The position numbers were made by a program, and so were the translations under genes. 64,000 nt of DNA from Termitomyces sp. T153 (taxonomy: Eukaryota; Basidiomycota; Agaricomycetes; Agaricales; Lyophyllaceae). Location of the stretch: NCBI GenBank assembly GCA_018296165.2, contig JACKQL020000096.1:109638-173637 (forward strand), written 5' to 3'. Within the stretch, counting starts at the first letter, position 1, and every line of letters begins with the position of its first letter. The notes beneath the pieces were generated by a model. The model had not been told where the DNA came from. It did no database searches and was given only the letters and a program-made list of their open reading frames with translations. Of the stretch, positions 1-11,379 are shown piece after piece.

Positions 1-969
1 GGGACGACGAGGAGGCTGTTTACACCTAGAGAACAGCGGGAGATGCAGATGAGTGTGGGTGGAAACCATACGCCGGGGAGTGCGGGGCTAGGTGGAATGC
101 CGACTATACATTCTCAAGAAACGTTTTATGGGGAGTACGAGCCCTCGCCTACGCCTGTGTCTCGCGTCACCACGACGATGACAACGATTACCACGTCGGA
201 CAGGAGCCGGACGCTCCCGTCATTGGGGATTACGAAGCCTTTACCGTCCGAAACGACTTTGAGGAGGAACAATCTCGAAAAGTCTGCTACGGGGGATACG
301 AATCCGCTCTCCGGTATGGTGCGCGACAGGGAAAGGGAGAGAGACAGAGAGAGACGTAAAGTTTCTGCTGCGTCTACATCCACGATCCGCGGCAGCACCA
401 GCGCATCCACGTCCGCTAACGGTTTGACGACATTCCCTGTTACAGCTCCAGCGGCCGCTACGACGGCCGTGACGCCGCACACCGTGTCCACACAAACGCC
501 AGAACGCACGGTGTTCCCCTCGCTCCCGAGGACAAATTCGGATCGCTCCGTGCGCTCTTCTGTCACGTTCTCGCGCCCGTCAACTGTGAGCAGCGTTAGT
601 GCGCTTGTGGATGTCAGACAGCAGGATACGAGGCGGCGGACTGCGTCTGGGGGCGTGGATCCGAGCATGAGTGATCCGCTGCCTCCGACGTCTTCTACGC
701 GTGTGTCGCCAGAGAGGCAGAGGGAAAGGGAGGTACAGAGCGGGTCGGAGACAGAGAGGCCGCCCCGGAAGACACAAATTGGGAAGATGATGCTTGATGC
801 GAGAGGGAAGGGGACGGGGACGGGTAGTGCGCAGGATAGAAGCGCGGTTGTTGCTGCTAATGCGATTGTGGCAGCCAAGCTGGGAATTACAGGGGGGAGG
901 GGACCTCCGGTTGGTGTGCTGAACAAGGATAGGAGGAGGACGGTCACAGATATTTGGCCGCGAGAGTAG
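1..969 (+). CDS. 3' end of a Ser/Thr/Arg-rich protein gene (5' part outside window)
   Basis: The reading frame is open from the first base of the window and ends at TAG 967-969, so at least 322 residues belong to the C-terminal part of a longer protein. The first in-frame ATG (43) is not claimed as the start. Composition is low complexity: long Ser/Thr runs, a highly charged Arg/Glu stretch near residues 100-120 (pattern RDRERERDRERRK) and a basic C-terminus ending in TDIWPRE. This looks like an intrinsically disordered, possibly phosphorylated tail of a regulatory protein. I see no catalytic domain and do not recognise the family. A long antisense open frame over the same DNA is a by-product of the GC-rich codon usage. 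An upstream exon junction cannot be judged from here. Confidence 0.6.
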   Translation, partial: GTTRRLFTPREQREMQMSVGGNHTPGSAGLGGMPTIHSQETFYGEYEPSPTPVSRVTTTMTTITTSDRSRTLPSLGITKPLPSETTLRRNNLEKSATGDTNPLSGMVRDRERERDRERRKVSAASTSTIRGSTSASTSANGLTTFPVTAPAAATTAVTPHTVSTQTPERTVFPSLPRTNSDRSVRSSVTFSRPSTVSSVSALVDVRQQDTRRRTASGGVDPSMSDPLPPTSSTRVSPERQREREVQSGSETERPPRKTQIGKMMLDARGKGTGTGSAQDRSAVVAANAIVAAKLGITGGRGPPVGVLNKDRRRTVTDIWPRE

Positions 970-1966
970 GTGGAGGTTGGAGGCTGTCTGGTTGGTGTTA
1001 GGTCTTGCTTAGGAGTCTCTCTCCGTGTGTGGATGCGTGTGTTGCTTTGAGATCGAGATTGAGTGAGTGTGTTTTGTTGGTTTATTTTTTTTTCTCGACG
1101 TTGGGGCTGATAATAGATGGGTTGCAAGGCACCATTTTTCTTCGAGTTTCTTGTGCCCTACTGTCTGTTACTCTGGTTACTTTCCCCTTCCGAACCAAAA
1201 AAAGGATCATGCGTACACAGGAGTTTGTTTTTCTTCGCGTTACTGTACGATTTTCCATCGCCCTTTTCGTTTTTATTTCGGCCCTGCCTTCTTCATTCCC
1301 GTAGCCTCCGTTTTAGTAGACTGCGCGTATATTTATTACGTCTTTTTTCCTTTCTTGTCCATATCTTCTCTTTCTTTCTCCGTTCGTAGGTGCCCTTGGC
1401 CACCTTCCTTTCTTGAACATACTTCTTTTTTACCTTTCCATCTTCTTGACGAGTCCTCATGATGTACGCTTCGCTATGGCTTGATGCACGAACAAAACGA
1501 CTTTACCTTTCTATGTAAGTATCTTACTTTGTAGTAGGACTACTCTAATGGCATCCATGGTGATTCAAGATCTAAGGCCTCTTTCTCATTTCAGTGTTCC
1601 TATAAATACCTTTCTTCTAGCCTGTAGCCAGGGATAGTGAATAAATTGAGTATCCAGAAGATTCGCATGGCTACCTTTGCGTTGATCACGGAGTGCTGAA
1701 ATTGAAGAATGCACGTCCGACGTCCGTCGTTAATATTACAATCTATCCGACATGCAGGGTGTGTTGAACCGAACTTTCACCGTTCTTACCTCTTTGTACG
1801 GAAAAAAACAATGATGTTGTTTTTGCATCAGCTTTTGATCGATTTGATTTTGATCTTTGTTTCCGGTTGTCAAGTCCATCTGTCGGCGCTTCTGGCATTG
1901 TCTTCTCCTCTCTTCCATCCTTCTTTCGCTCACTAATTAGATCTCGCAACGACGGGACTGAATATC
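970..1966. other. Intergenic region / 3' UTR and upstream region of DUF6535 copy A
   Basis: No gene is supported. The first 500 bases are T-rich (runs at 1084-1092, for example), as in a fungal 3' UTR. From about 1850 the sequence (TCTGTCGGCGCTTCTGGC, then a CT-rich stretch) matches the upstream region of DUF6535 copy C, so the promoter/5' UTR of copy A lies here. The position matching the start codon of copies B and C is ACG at 1949-1951. Confidence 0.5.
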
Positions 1967-4149
1967 ATGTCATCGACTTCTATGGGACTCAGTGAAACGG
2001 CTACCACTAACTTCAGTAAGGGGTTGATTTCCCTACGTTGTTATTTGAAATTCTAATGTTCTAACGGATGGTCGAAACTACGATTATAGACAAAGGTATA
2101 GCCCAGATAAAGCAGGAGAGGAAGTTGAAGAGAATGCTCGGGTGTGGAACGTGTATCTCGATGAAGCGGAGATTTACGATGCAGATATAATAGAAGGTTA
2201 TCGGAGTATCATGGATGGCCTCTTAGTCTTTGTAGGTCATCATGAACTTTTTTTCGTCGGTTTTCTCAAATCCGAATCAGGCCGCTCTTTTCTCGGCTGT
2301 GGTCACAACATTTGTGGTTCAAACGTCTCAAGCCCTGCAACCGGATAATACGCAGATTTTGGTCTCGCTCCTTTCAGAAACTAACCAGCTGTTGAGAGCT
2401 GCGGGAAATAGTAGTGCTGTGTCACCACCTGCTCTTGGTCCTGGGAGTCCTACTTACACTTCGACTGATCAATGGGTGAATGGATTGTTCTTCACCAGCC
2501 TCGCACTGTCACTGTCCACTGCCCTTCTTACTGTCCTAGCCAAGCAATGGATTCAAGTGAGTACCTGAGTATTTTGACTTGAGCCTCGAGATTAATGTTC
2601 ATGAAAGGCTTATACATCAATTGTTCCCGGTAGTGCCAGAACGCGTGCCCTCATTCGGCATTTTCGTTATAAAGGTCTCGTTGATTGGAGACTCGGTGAT
2701 ATCATCGAGAGTCTTCCTATAATCCTACATAGTTCGGTTGCCATCTTCCTTGTTGGATTGGCACTCTACGCCTCCCAATTTTCCTCTCCTATATGCGGAA
2801 TGGTTGCTTCCATAACTGCTCCTACATTTCTATTCTATCTAGGCACCTCTATAATCCCTGCCATCTGCCTCAACTGTCCGTATCGCCTCCCCTTTCTTTT
2901 TCCTTTGTCCGAGCTCGTGGTATTCATCTTCCATACCGGAAAGTGCGCTTTGTGGTTCTTGGGGCATTGGCTTCTATCTGGATGTACAAAAGTGCCATAC
3001 CTGGAGTGGCCAACTATATCTGCGAAATCTCTTAAGACGAGGGAATATGACGCTGTATTCCCCAATGTTCGCTGTGCTCCGTCTCTCAATGCTCAGAATG
3101 ATGTTGTATTCCACAGTATCAACAAGAAGTACTCCATATCTCGAACCACCTGCCAACTCACAGTTGATGCCTTCAATTGGGTTTCCCGCCACTCATCAAA
3201 CTCCTCCGTCAGGGAAGTTGTCTTCGAGACTGTTCCTGAGCTACTCAGCTTCCAATTTAGCCCCCTTGGTACGATGTCATCCTTCTTAGAAGATGATTTG
3301 ATTACTTCTGCGGTCCTATTTGCGTTGGAAAAATGTGTGGATATTGCATCTCCAACAACTACAGAGGATGAATTTCGAAGGAGCCCATTGTTCAGTTTTT
3401 TTCAAAACATCATCAACGCCTACTACTATGCCAGCGGGGTATCGCGCGGTCGTCAAACCTTATTGAATGGTCCCTTCGCCCGCAAAAAAGATTTGCAGGA
3501 ACAAATTCAGAACAGGTTAGAGAAAGCTTTATGCTCTGCTCTTTCTCAGAAAGATTACGTCTTAACTAATTATATCCTACGCTGGAGTCTACCCGATATA
3601 CTACTGGTGGCAAAATACCTGCCTGGCGAGATTGCTTATTACGGAAACAAGGGAAACATATCTTATGCTTTGGACCATGGACTGGATGTCAATTGGTATG
3701 ATGCTGATGGCAAGACCCTCTTGCATTTCGCAATGAATAGTGCCTGGGCTACGTTGGATGTTGTGATGTTCCTTGTTGAAAGGAAACCCTCCCTCATACA
3801 TCTTCGAACCCACCCTTGCCAAGGCTCGAAGTCCGCCCTTGATATAGCACTGAGATGGGGGTACCCTGATATCACAGCATATCTTTTGGACAAGGGTGCT
3901 GACAGACGTCGCGATGCACTTCACGTGGCAGTAAAGACTCGGGAGCGACTCGGACGGGATCCAAACCCAGATCTGATCAAGGTCTTGTTGGACAGAGGAT
4001 ATGACAGAACAGATAAAGACATGGAAGGACAGACACCCGTTGATATTGCAAAGGCGAAAGGCCTCCATGACATAGTAGAGTATCTGCTGAACTATCAAAC
4101 CGCCAGAATCGATCCGATCACAGGTGCATGGGATAATAGAGCGGCTTGA
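1967..4149 (+). CDS. DUF6535 membrane protein with C-terminal ankyrin repeats, copy A (5' end possibly broken)
   Basis: Exons seen clearly: up to 2231, 2281-2556 and 2608-4149, with introns of 49 and 51 nt. The DUF6535 core is recognised from ARVWNVYLDEAE, then GLLVF, ALFSAVVTTFVVQTSQ (membrane segment 1), WVNGLFFTSLALSLSTALL (segment 2), ARTRALIRHFR, and two or three more hydrophobic segments. The last ~180 residues form degenerate ankyrin repeats (NISYALDHGLDVN, TLLHFA, PDLIKVLLDRG, GQTPVDIAKAKG). No enzyme motif is visible, so the biochemical role is unknown; a membrane-anchored protein-interaction or sensor role is only inference. The 5' end is odd. The initiator ATG of copies B and C is ACG here (1949). 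The next ATG (1967) starts a frame that stops at 2054-2056 unless a 91-nt intron (2016-2106) is removed. Otherwise exon 1 is frameshifted and the gene is a pseudogene. CpG content is normal, unlike B and C. Confidence 0.72.
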
Positions 4150-4489
4150 CTGCTTGCTAAATACTTGTATGGTCTCGGATAGCTTGTCCTCAGTCTAAAT
4201 AGTCTCAATGATCATCATAGCTGATAAAGGTCATGCTTGCATGAATACCGTGAGCATTAGTCGATCTGGCTTTGATTGATTGATTGATCCATTTAGCTCC
4301 TGCAGTACAGTAAGGGGGTGATACTTTACGGACACTGGCTATCACTGGGGAAAACGGACACTCAAAAGTGTAACAACATCTGACAACGGTTTCGGCATGA
4401 TGTAGCCTTGATCAAATCAGACGTCTCCCCACCACAACGTATGTAACAGCCTTGATGAGAGCAGCAGGAACAAATGGCTGTGAGCACGA
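4150..4489. other. 3' flank of copy A up to the edge of the CpG-depleted transposon block
   Basis: The first ~110 bases downstream of the stop align with the 3' flank of copy C (GCTTGCTA...ATACT, then CTCAATGATCAT, then GTGAGCATT), so the duplication unit includes the 3' UTR. CpG dinucleotides occur normally to about 4478 and then almost vanish for some 17 kb. I therefore place the edge of the retrotransposon cluster here. No gene is seen. Confidence 0.5.
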
Positions 4490-4789
4490 CAGAATCAATC
4501 TTTATTCTCCCCACTGGCTACAAGCCTGTTTAAGATGCTACTGATGGACAATGTTTTGGAAAGGCAGAACACAGCAGAAAAAGGACTAAATACCTGTGGA
4601 GTGGGAGAAATGGAATGAGAACCAGAGTACTCATCCATAGTAAGAAAAGTTGATGAATGGCAGGGAATATATTGCACTTGACTTCAGTAGTTTCAATATA
4701 ATAGATGGCCATCTATAGCATGGAGCTTGTGATCTCAAGAGGCATTGAGAAGCAGCATAGTTGAGTTAGAGATAGCATACTTGTACATA

Positions 4790-5986
4790 AGCAAGCATTA
4801 CAGTGGATGTGAGTCAGGATGTCTTGATTGACATGGCAGTTGAGGCACTTTGAAGTTCATAAGATAGTAATTGGGAGTAAAAAAGGCATGACTAGTGAAA
4901 TCAGTATCACAACAAGGAAGGAACTTGATATTGCTGTCAGGAGGCATTGACATCCATAGGGACTCCCTTGGGTAGGGAGCACATGGGGGCTGGCAGAGGG
5001 GCACAGAAGGGAGCAACATGAGATGGAACAGGAAGGGTTGCACCTGCTTGTGGGGCCACTGGAGCTTGCATGGAAGGGGAGACTCAGGGGGCAAACCCAC
5101 CATAAGCAAAGAAAGCATGTGGGGTGGCCATGGGGTTCTGTGTCCATCACAGCTCATGCTGCAGCTCCATCAGCTGCCACTGCTCACATGCCACTTTGTA
5201 CCAGGTGTCAACATGCTCATTTTCTGGGCACCCCTCAGCCATACTGTCAATATCCATGAGAGAGGGGTGGAGTCTATCACAGAAGGTTAGGCAAAGCTGC
5301 AGACCATCTGGATATCTAGCCTGCTCAACTAAAGCACGGAACAAGTCAATGTACTCATCTAGTGATCACTTCCCTTGACCATACTGTTTTCAGTCTTAAA
5401 GGGAAAGGGCAGTGGTCTTGGCAGAGTCAAGGGGAAAGACCTCAACTTGGAACTCATTCTCAAACTCTGTCCAGCCAGAGCAGCTCTCTACTCTGGAGCA
5501 TCAAAAGATGTGTAATGCAAAGGTCAAAGCTTGGCCAGCCTTCATGTAGGAGAGGACCCAGGCAATATTCAGGGCATTGGAGGAAAAAGCTTTGCTGCTC
5601 AACTGAATATAGGTGATGCAGAATTGGAGGAAGCATTCCCCAACATTATAGTCCCCATCATATATATCAGGAAGTGCAGGGCAAGGAAGTTTAGAGCAGG
5701 AGGCAGAAAACTCCAAGCTAGGTGCAGAAGAGAAGGTTCCTACAGCTGCTGGGGGTTCAGGGAAGGGATTAGGAACAAGGGGGAGGTGTTCCAGGAGGGC
5801 CTAGAGGGAGAGGGACACTGCTTCAGTGGTTTGATGTAGTCCAATAAGTTTGGCAGTGTGGGAAGTAAGGGAAGCTTGGGTAAGTCATGGTTGAACCTGT
5901 GTCTCCAGGGGCAACAAATGACTCCAGGCATTGTCCTGGGGGCTTGAAGCATCAGGGGGAAGTGCTGGAGGGGTTGGTTGGGTCAT
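4790..5986 (-). pseudogene. Ty3/Gypsy gag relic
   Basis: Minus-strand frames, broken by stops and shifts, show the fungal Gypsy Gag pattern. An N-terminal Pro-rich part starts at ATG 5986. It is followed by PALPDIYDGDYNVGECFLQ, AWVLSYMKAGQA, then FRALVEQARYPDGLQLCL and WYKVACEQWQLMEL. The same blocks occur in the gag at 13723-14961 (FWALVKQATYPDSLQLCL, DQWQLMEICWEL), so it is a sister copy of that family. It is preceded on its own strand by a primer-binding site and an LTR end (6092-6145). Nothing downstream of gag remains; the copy is truncated near 4.5 kb. CpG is nearly absent. Confidence 0.7.
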
Positions 5987-6091
5987 AGGAGGAGCACAGG
6001 GAGTAGCAAGATACTGATAGGGGAGAGACCTTTTGAAGAACCAAACAGAAAACTTAGGCAATCAAAATGGGGGCTCTCAGACCAAATCTAG

Positions 6092-6145
6092 AGACTTATT
6101 CTGCTGTAAGGGTGACCTCTGGAGGCTGTAGCTCAATCACATGGG
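6092..6145 (-). repeat. LTR end plus self-primer binding site of the gag relic
   Basis: Read on the minus strand, an LTR ends ...CCTTACA at 6105, then two bases (GC), then AGAATAAGTCT (complement of 6092-6102). This is the 11-nt primer-binding site of the element at 12093-19375 (AGAACAAGTCT) with one C-to-T change. About 40 bp of the LTR 3' end can be matched before the similarity stops near 6145. Confidence 0.65.
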
Positions 6146-8756
6146 CATGACATGCAGTACTGTATGTCAGATGAGCTAGAATGGTGGATCATCCTTGGAT
6201 TAAGCCTAGAATAGAGTTGAACAGTCCTAAAGGGGACTATCCCCTTACAATTACTATCAGCACCACCATCTTGGTCATTTGGAGCCCTCACCATCACTGC
6301 CATAGTTATTGTCACCATTGTGGTTATGATCACCATTGCAGTTGCTATTGTGGTTGTCATTACCTTGGTTCTCATACTTACCCCCAAATTGAGAATGTCC
6401 ATTTGTCATCTTCTAACCCATCCCTGGAGGAGTCAGCATCATCATAATACCTGAGGTCTTTATGCATGTAACCTTCCACATAGTAATTGTCCTCATACTC
6501 ACCCTCATACCCATTTTGAGCAGCTTTCTCTTTTCCCTTCTTATTGCAATCTGCTCATTCTTCTCATACTCACCTCTTTTGTGTGTGATCAAACAGAAAT
6601 CACTGTTGATGTTGTAGCTCAGGGTATCAACATTGTTGCTGTGGCCATCACTGTTGTCATAAATCTGCTTGTCTATAACATGCTTTGACTTCTTTTACTT
6701 AGTCTGCCAGGGCTCTCTTCAATGAAGCAATACTGAGGCTTCTTCTTGGTTGGCTCAGACTCCTCTTGTTGATGTCTTGTGCTTGCATTGACACTTAGCC
6801 TGACCTTCTGGCATTGTTCCTCTTCTTCACATTCCTTCTGCTGTTCCTCTCATTCTTGTATAGTTCATAGCTCCTTGTGCCAAGCTTATTTCAGACATGC
6901 CATGTCACTTTCAGGTTTTGGAGGCTTGAGAGTGAGTTTGTGGCTCTTTTGAATTCCTCCATTGTGACTGTAGAAGATACTGCAACAATTTTTCTGAAAT
7001 TTCTAGTGTTTCTTTGCCCCATTGGCTGGAGTCAAAGAGAGCTAAAATATTATTGTAAAATGTCAGCAAAGAGAATACTCCATCCTGGACACTCCATTGT
7101 GTAATGGAGTTGATGGCATGCTGCTGCACTAGGTTTAATATAAGTTAAGGGTTGGTCTAAACAGAATATGCTTACCTGGACTGAGCTGTATGTAGTTAAA
7201 AAAATGCAAGGTGTGATTTTTTCAATGTTGTATCTTGTTGTAATGGATGGCTTTGTTGTGTGATTCTTGTTTGGTATGATTCCTAAACCAAAAAACATGT
7301 TGGCAGGCCTGGTAAGTGTGGATGGCCCAATTCTATAGTGGAAAAGGTGACTACACACAGTGGCAAAGACAAAAACTCTCAGAGGGTGGCTGTGCTACTA
7401 AGTCCAAAATAGGCCAGAGGGCCCAGTCTGACCTCCCTTCAAATTGTGTCTATGATCTTGAGCAATGATCACAATTTCAATCAGAAAGAAAAAAGAAATT
7501 CTGGAGGCTCATTAATGCCATCTTTCTCCTCCTATTGTTCTTGTCACTCAGCTTGTAGTCATTGTCCTCTGCTTCATAGTTGCTCTGTCTTCCCCTCCCA
7601 TTCACCCTCGAAATCTTGTCCCAGGTTCTATCCATGTCCCTCCTGCCTCTGAAAAAGAGCAAATGATGACAATGTTGAGCAAGAATTGTGGTCTTTATCA
7701 GTGCAAAACTAGTAGTCCTAAAGATGAGGAAAAGAAGATGCAACAATAATTGAGGCAAACTAAGCACTTCCAAGATATGACCTAATGTCTCCTGATGACA
7801 TCCATCTCTCATCCTCAAACACATCCTATCCAGCCCAAAACCTTCTCCAATCTTCAAACAAGGAAGGAATCATTGATAACAGAGGTTCCAAAGGAGTCCA
7901 GAAATGGGTCCAGAAGTCAAAGAAAAGTAGAGATATGGAGAAACAGCCAGTTCTCTACTATAGCCACAGTGGTGAGCCACTGGGGACTGGATATGCAAAA
8001 AATATAGCAGTTGGTTATGGGTGAGCCTCAGTCCTCAGTCCCAAGTGTGTATGATCCAATTTTATAGTGGAAAAGTGGATTGGGCAAGTATGAGTGGAGG
8101 GTTGCCTGGGGTTGACTCAGGCCAAGATTAGATTATCTCATTGTCTCTCTTTCTCTTTGATCTTTCTTTCTACTTTGGCCTCAGTGGCCCCATTGTACAT
8201 ATCTACATATATACTAGTGGGTGTGGTCATGACACTTTTGTCTCACACTGCACTCACAGGTAAGCATCACTTCATTCATTGATTCAGTTGTCTCACACTG
8301 TGCTCACAGCACTCACACCCATTTACACACTATGTCACACATATTTTGATCAATTTCAGTTAGACCTAATCAAGTCTTGTTCTACCAACTCTCCTGTATG
8401 CCCTCAATTCCACTAAGAGCCCCTGATGGAAAATTCATCAGAGCAGTCACACAACCACCTGCCATGTCAACTCCTGCTGTCCCAATCTCACCTAAGGAAT
8501 TGAACAAGCCTTCACAATTCTCATGTAAAACTCTCCTCACTTGTCAAGGATCTTCCCATAAAGCTTGGTCCTCAGCCTTTGTCATCACCTTCCTTGCAAG
8601 GAGCTTCTCCAGTGCCCCTTGCCATGTCAACACCCTCTGGTAGTGCATTTGTGCCACTGATCACAGGTGCTGGTGTCAATGGTGCATTTCCATCTCCCGC
8701 TTCCATCTTCATCTCCCTCCATACTCATTTCCCTGATATTTATGCAGCAGTCATGA
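6146..8756. repeat. Unclassified CpG-depleted repeat DNA
   Basis: No intact gene. The block has almost no CpG and continues the decayed transposon landscape. At 6250-6370 it contains a degenerate CAY-type tract which on the minus strand would read as an Asn/Gly/Asp-rich stretch. A minus-strand frame at 6911-7129 (72 codons) looks coding-like but I do not recognise it. A short phrase (CCAATT.TATAGTGGAAAA) occurs twice, near 7327 and 8055, suggesting two fragments of one repeat. Confidence 0.45.
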
Positions 8757-9050
8757 CTGTAAGGGCAACCTCTAGAGGCTGTGGCTCAATCACACAACTG
8801 GCAGAGGGAGATCCAAAGTCTATTCAGTATAGCTACTCACCTGGCAGAGGGAGATCCAAAGAGAACAAGTCTGAGGATCCCCAATGCCAGTGTTTGGAAA
8901 ATCTACAGGAAGTCACATGACCAAGTCACATGCATTGACAGGCTGACTAATCATGTGACCAACTGACCAGTCAGTCAATCACAGGACCAACCAACCAGTT
9001 GGCCAGTCACATAACCCAAGCACATACATCACAGGGGCAACACTTGTCTG
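8757..9050 (-). repeat. LTR relic of the Gypsy-1 family
   Basis: The plus strand starts TGTAAGGGCAACCTCTAGAG and continues through two copies of GGCAGAGGGAGATCCAAAG and AGAACAAGTCTGAGGATCC. These are the reverse complement of the 3' half of the Gypsy-1 LTR (19007-19375), including the self-primer 11-mer. It lies on the minus strand and fades out by about 9050. No internal region is attached on the expected side, so it is a solo or rearranged LTR. Confidence 0.6.
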
Positions 9051-9276
9051 AATTATGGACAGAGAACCAGTGCAACCTGAGGGCTCGAACTAGAACCAAT
9101 AGATAGGGAAAGGGAAGGAGAGTAAAGGAAAACTATAGTGGAGAGGATCTGACTGGAACTGGAGGAGGAGAAGGGGAAACAAGGGGGATGTCCCCTGACA
9201 ATGACAGCTATTATTTCACACAAATCAAGGCATTGACCTCCACAAGCTGGACCCCACCAACTGGGACAAGGAAACA

Positions 9277-10480
9277 GTGTATACCTTGAACAGTTCAACA
9301 GATCAATTCAAGGTCAGTCACCACACCACAAAAGAGTATAAAACCCCATTCACCATCCTCATTTCCCTACAGACATACTTTGACATTTTACCTTTCCATA
9401 TGAATTACTCCATGGTGACTGGTATGGTATATTCTTTGAAAACATGGCCCACTTACTCAAACTCATTGCAGAATACAAATGGAATGGGGTATTCAATTAT
9501 CATTCCATCTTCTTCAACCACCACTCTGCAGAGATGGCCACAAGAGATACTTGCAATGGGGACAACATGACAACAATGTTCTACCAGAACACATGTATAT
9601 TCATTAAAAGGCAACTCTGCCAAAGCAACAGGTGTCAAAAACCCATCCAACCCCAGTGATCCATGCAGGAAGTTTAATGATGGAAAGTGCTTGACCAGCC
9701 CCTGCCCCCTGGAAACAACTTCACATATGTATGTCCTGTGGAAAGTCAGACCATAGCAAACATCAACACAAGGATCATGCATGGGGCTGGGCAAGTCAAC
9801 ATCCCCCTGCCCACCCATCTCACTTGGGCCAGCCCTTGGGCAACTTAACTTTGTCTTCTTGTCTTTTTGGACCCCTTCTGACCTCACTCCCTTTGCCCCC
9901 TGCTCACCCTCCAACACCACTCCCCATGCAAACACTCCCTTCCAAAATGTTTCTTACCTTCCTCACATCACCTCAACCCCAACAAGCAAGCATGGAGCTT
10001 TTACTTACAGGATCATGCTAATTGTAATTTTGTAAATATCATACTTGAAAGAATACACTTTGGCACCAATCTTGGCTTCACTGGTGACCAAACCTTGAGT
10101 CAGGAGTGCACCAACCTGAGATCATCCTTTGAGAACCCTACCATCACCGATACTCTGTCAAATGACATTGCTGCTCAGGTTGCCAGCAGGTGGGTGTGTT
10201 GCCTGTTTGCATCATCACTGTTCAGCATTTTTTATGCTTTGCCCATCAGGGCAGTCACTCATAAGCACTGCACAAGACTTCACTGCATCCATCATTTCTC
10301 ATGGCCAAAGGGCAACTCTATGAGGCCTCCATCAAATATGACATGGTCAATCAGACCATTAATGATCTTGTAGCATCAGGACCAGGCTCACTGATGATCA
10401 AACTTAACCTTGAGCCCATATTTCACCACATCCCAGTTCACCACAAGGACTGGCCACTCCTAACAACCCCTGCCTCTCCA
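9277..10480 (+). mobile_element. DIRS-like (tyrosine-recombinase class) retroelement relic: zinc finger and reverse transcriptase N-part
   Basis: Plus-strand fragments in shifting frames. A Cys/His-rich segment comes first (CRKFNDGKCLTSPCP near 9660-9710, then CGKSDHSKHQHKDH near 9735-9775). It is followed by ERIHFGTNLGFTGD, NLRSSFENPTITDTLSND, and finally LNLEPIFHHIPVHHKDW (about 10404-10455), the 'D-L-K-x-A-F-x-x-I-P-V' reverse-transcriptase motif. The order CCCH-like finger, 'GFTG' box, 'NLxSAxxNP' box, RT is what I know from basidiomycete DIRS-type elements. Gypsy RTs look different. The first Asp of the RT motif reads Asn, and several frameshifts are present, so the element is dead. Similarity stops near 10480, where Gypsy sequence begins. 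Class assignment is by memory of motifs, not by a search. Confidence 0.55.
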
Positions 10481-11110
10481 TCTGCCTCTGTGACATTCCC
10501 TCTCATGCAGCCCACAAAGTTACTCACAACCTCCAGTCTCTCCAAGAATACCTCTGTCAGGAAATTGATACCACTAATAAGGCCCACCACAAGCATGCCA
10601 ACTCCAAGTAAGGCACACCCCAGACTGGCCCATAGGCTCCCTTCTTTGGCTTGACTAACAACACATGAAGACCTGACTCCCCTTAGTCAAACTTGATCAG
10701 AAACATTTTGGCCCTTTCAAGATTCTCCAGAAGGTCTCCTCATATGCATACAAACCCTGCCTCCTCCCAGAAATGAAGGGCTTCCACCTTGTCTTCAACA
10801 TCTGGCTCCTCAAACACCACCACCCCAACACCTCTTCCAAACACAAAACTGAGCCCCTGCTACCTATCAAGGTTACTGGAGAAGATCAGTACAAGGTAGA
10901 CAGGATTTTCAACTCTTGACTTCACCAGGATAAGGTTTGTTACCTAGTCCAGTGGATAGAGTATAGCCTGCATGACAACACCTGAAAAGCCCTTGACAAC
11001 CTTGGAGGTGTTCCAGATGCCCTCTTGGGCTTCCATAGGTTGGACCCCCAATCCTCTCAAACTCATGGGGACAGCTGTGGGCCTAACCCCCATCCCTCAG
11101 ATTCAGTAGA
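10481..11110 (+). pseudogene. Gypsy integrase C-terminus and chromodomain relic
   Basis: Plus-strand frames read LQSLQEYLCQEIDTTNKAH, then TRPTKKLDQKHFGPFKI-like sequence around 10660-10730, PEMKGFHLVFNIWLLKHHHPN, and a decayed chromodomain (GEDQYKVDRIFN... QWIEYSLHDNT) to about 11090. This is the standard 3' end of a chromovirus pol. Stops and shifts interrupt it. It abuts the DIRS-like relic directly, so one of the two inserted into or recombined with the other. Confidence 0.55.
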
Positions 11111-11379
11111 GATTTGACTCCTGCCTGTACAATATCTCCACTATGAGTACTGTACTCTTATAGTCAGTCCTTAGTCTCAATATTGCCTCTAGTCTACATA
11201 AGTCTCTTGATCTCTTTTCCAGCACTCTATTTGCTGATTTACTTTACTCTTTAACATACTCCAAATACACCTTGAAACTTCCTCCCTATTCATACCATAC
11301 TTCAACTCCCAAGTCCTTCAACTCCACTCTGTCTCCAACCTTAGTATTCTTGCCAGCTCTAGGCCTCTGGAGCCATGCT

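Noticed and set aside
126..1127. 333-codon minus-strand open frame opposite the first gene
   Set aside because: Antisense shadow of a GC-rich, Ser/Thr/Arg-rich coding region; Leu/Ser/Val low complexity, no start context or domain.
1005..1462. Overlapping plus-strand frames rich in Phe/Ser
   Set aside because: They arise from T-rich 3' UTR sequence in three frames at once; no protein-like feature.
4798..5616. Plus-strand open frames opposite the gag relic
   Set aside because: The minus-strand Gag motifs explain this DNA; the plus frames are shadows.
6250..6370. CAY-rich tract as a possible satellite or CRISPR-like repeat
   Set aside because: Units are irregular in length and sequence and lie inside decayed repeat DNA; no constant repeat with unique spacers.
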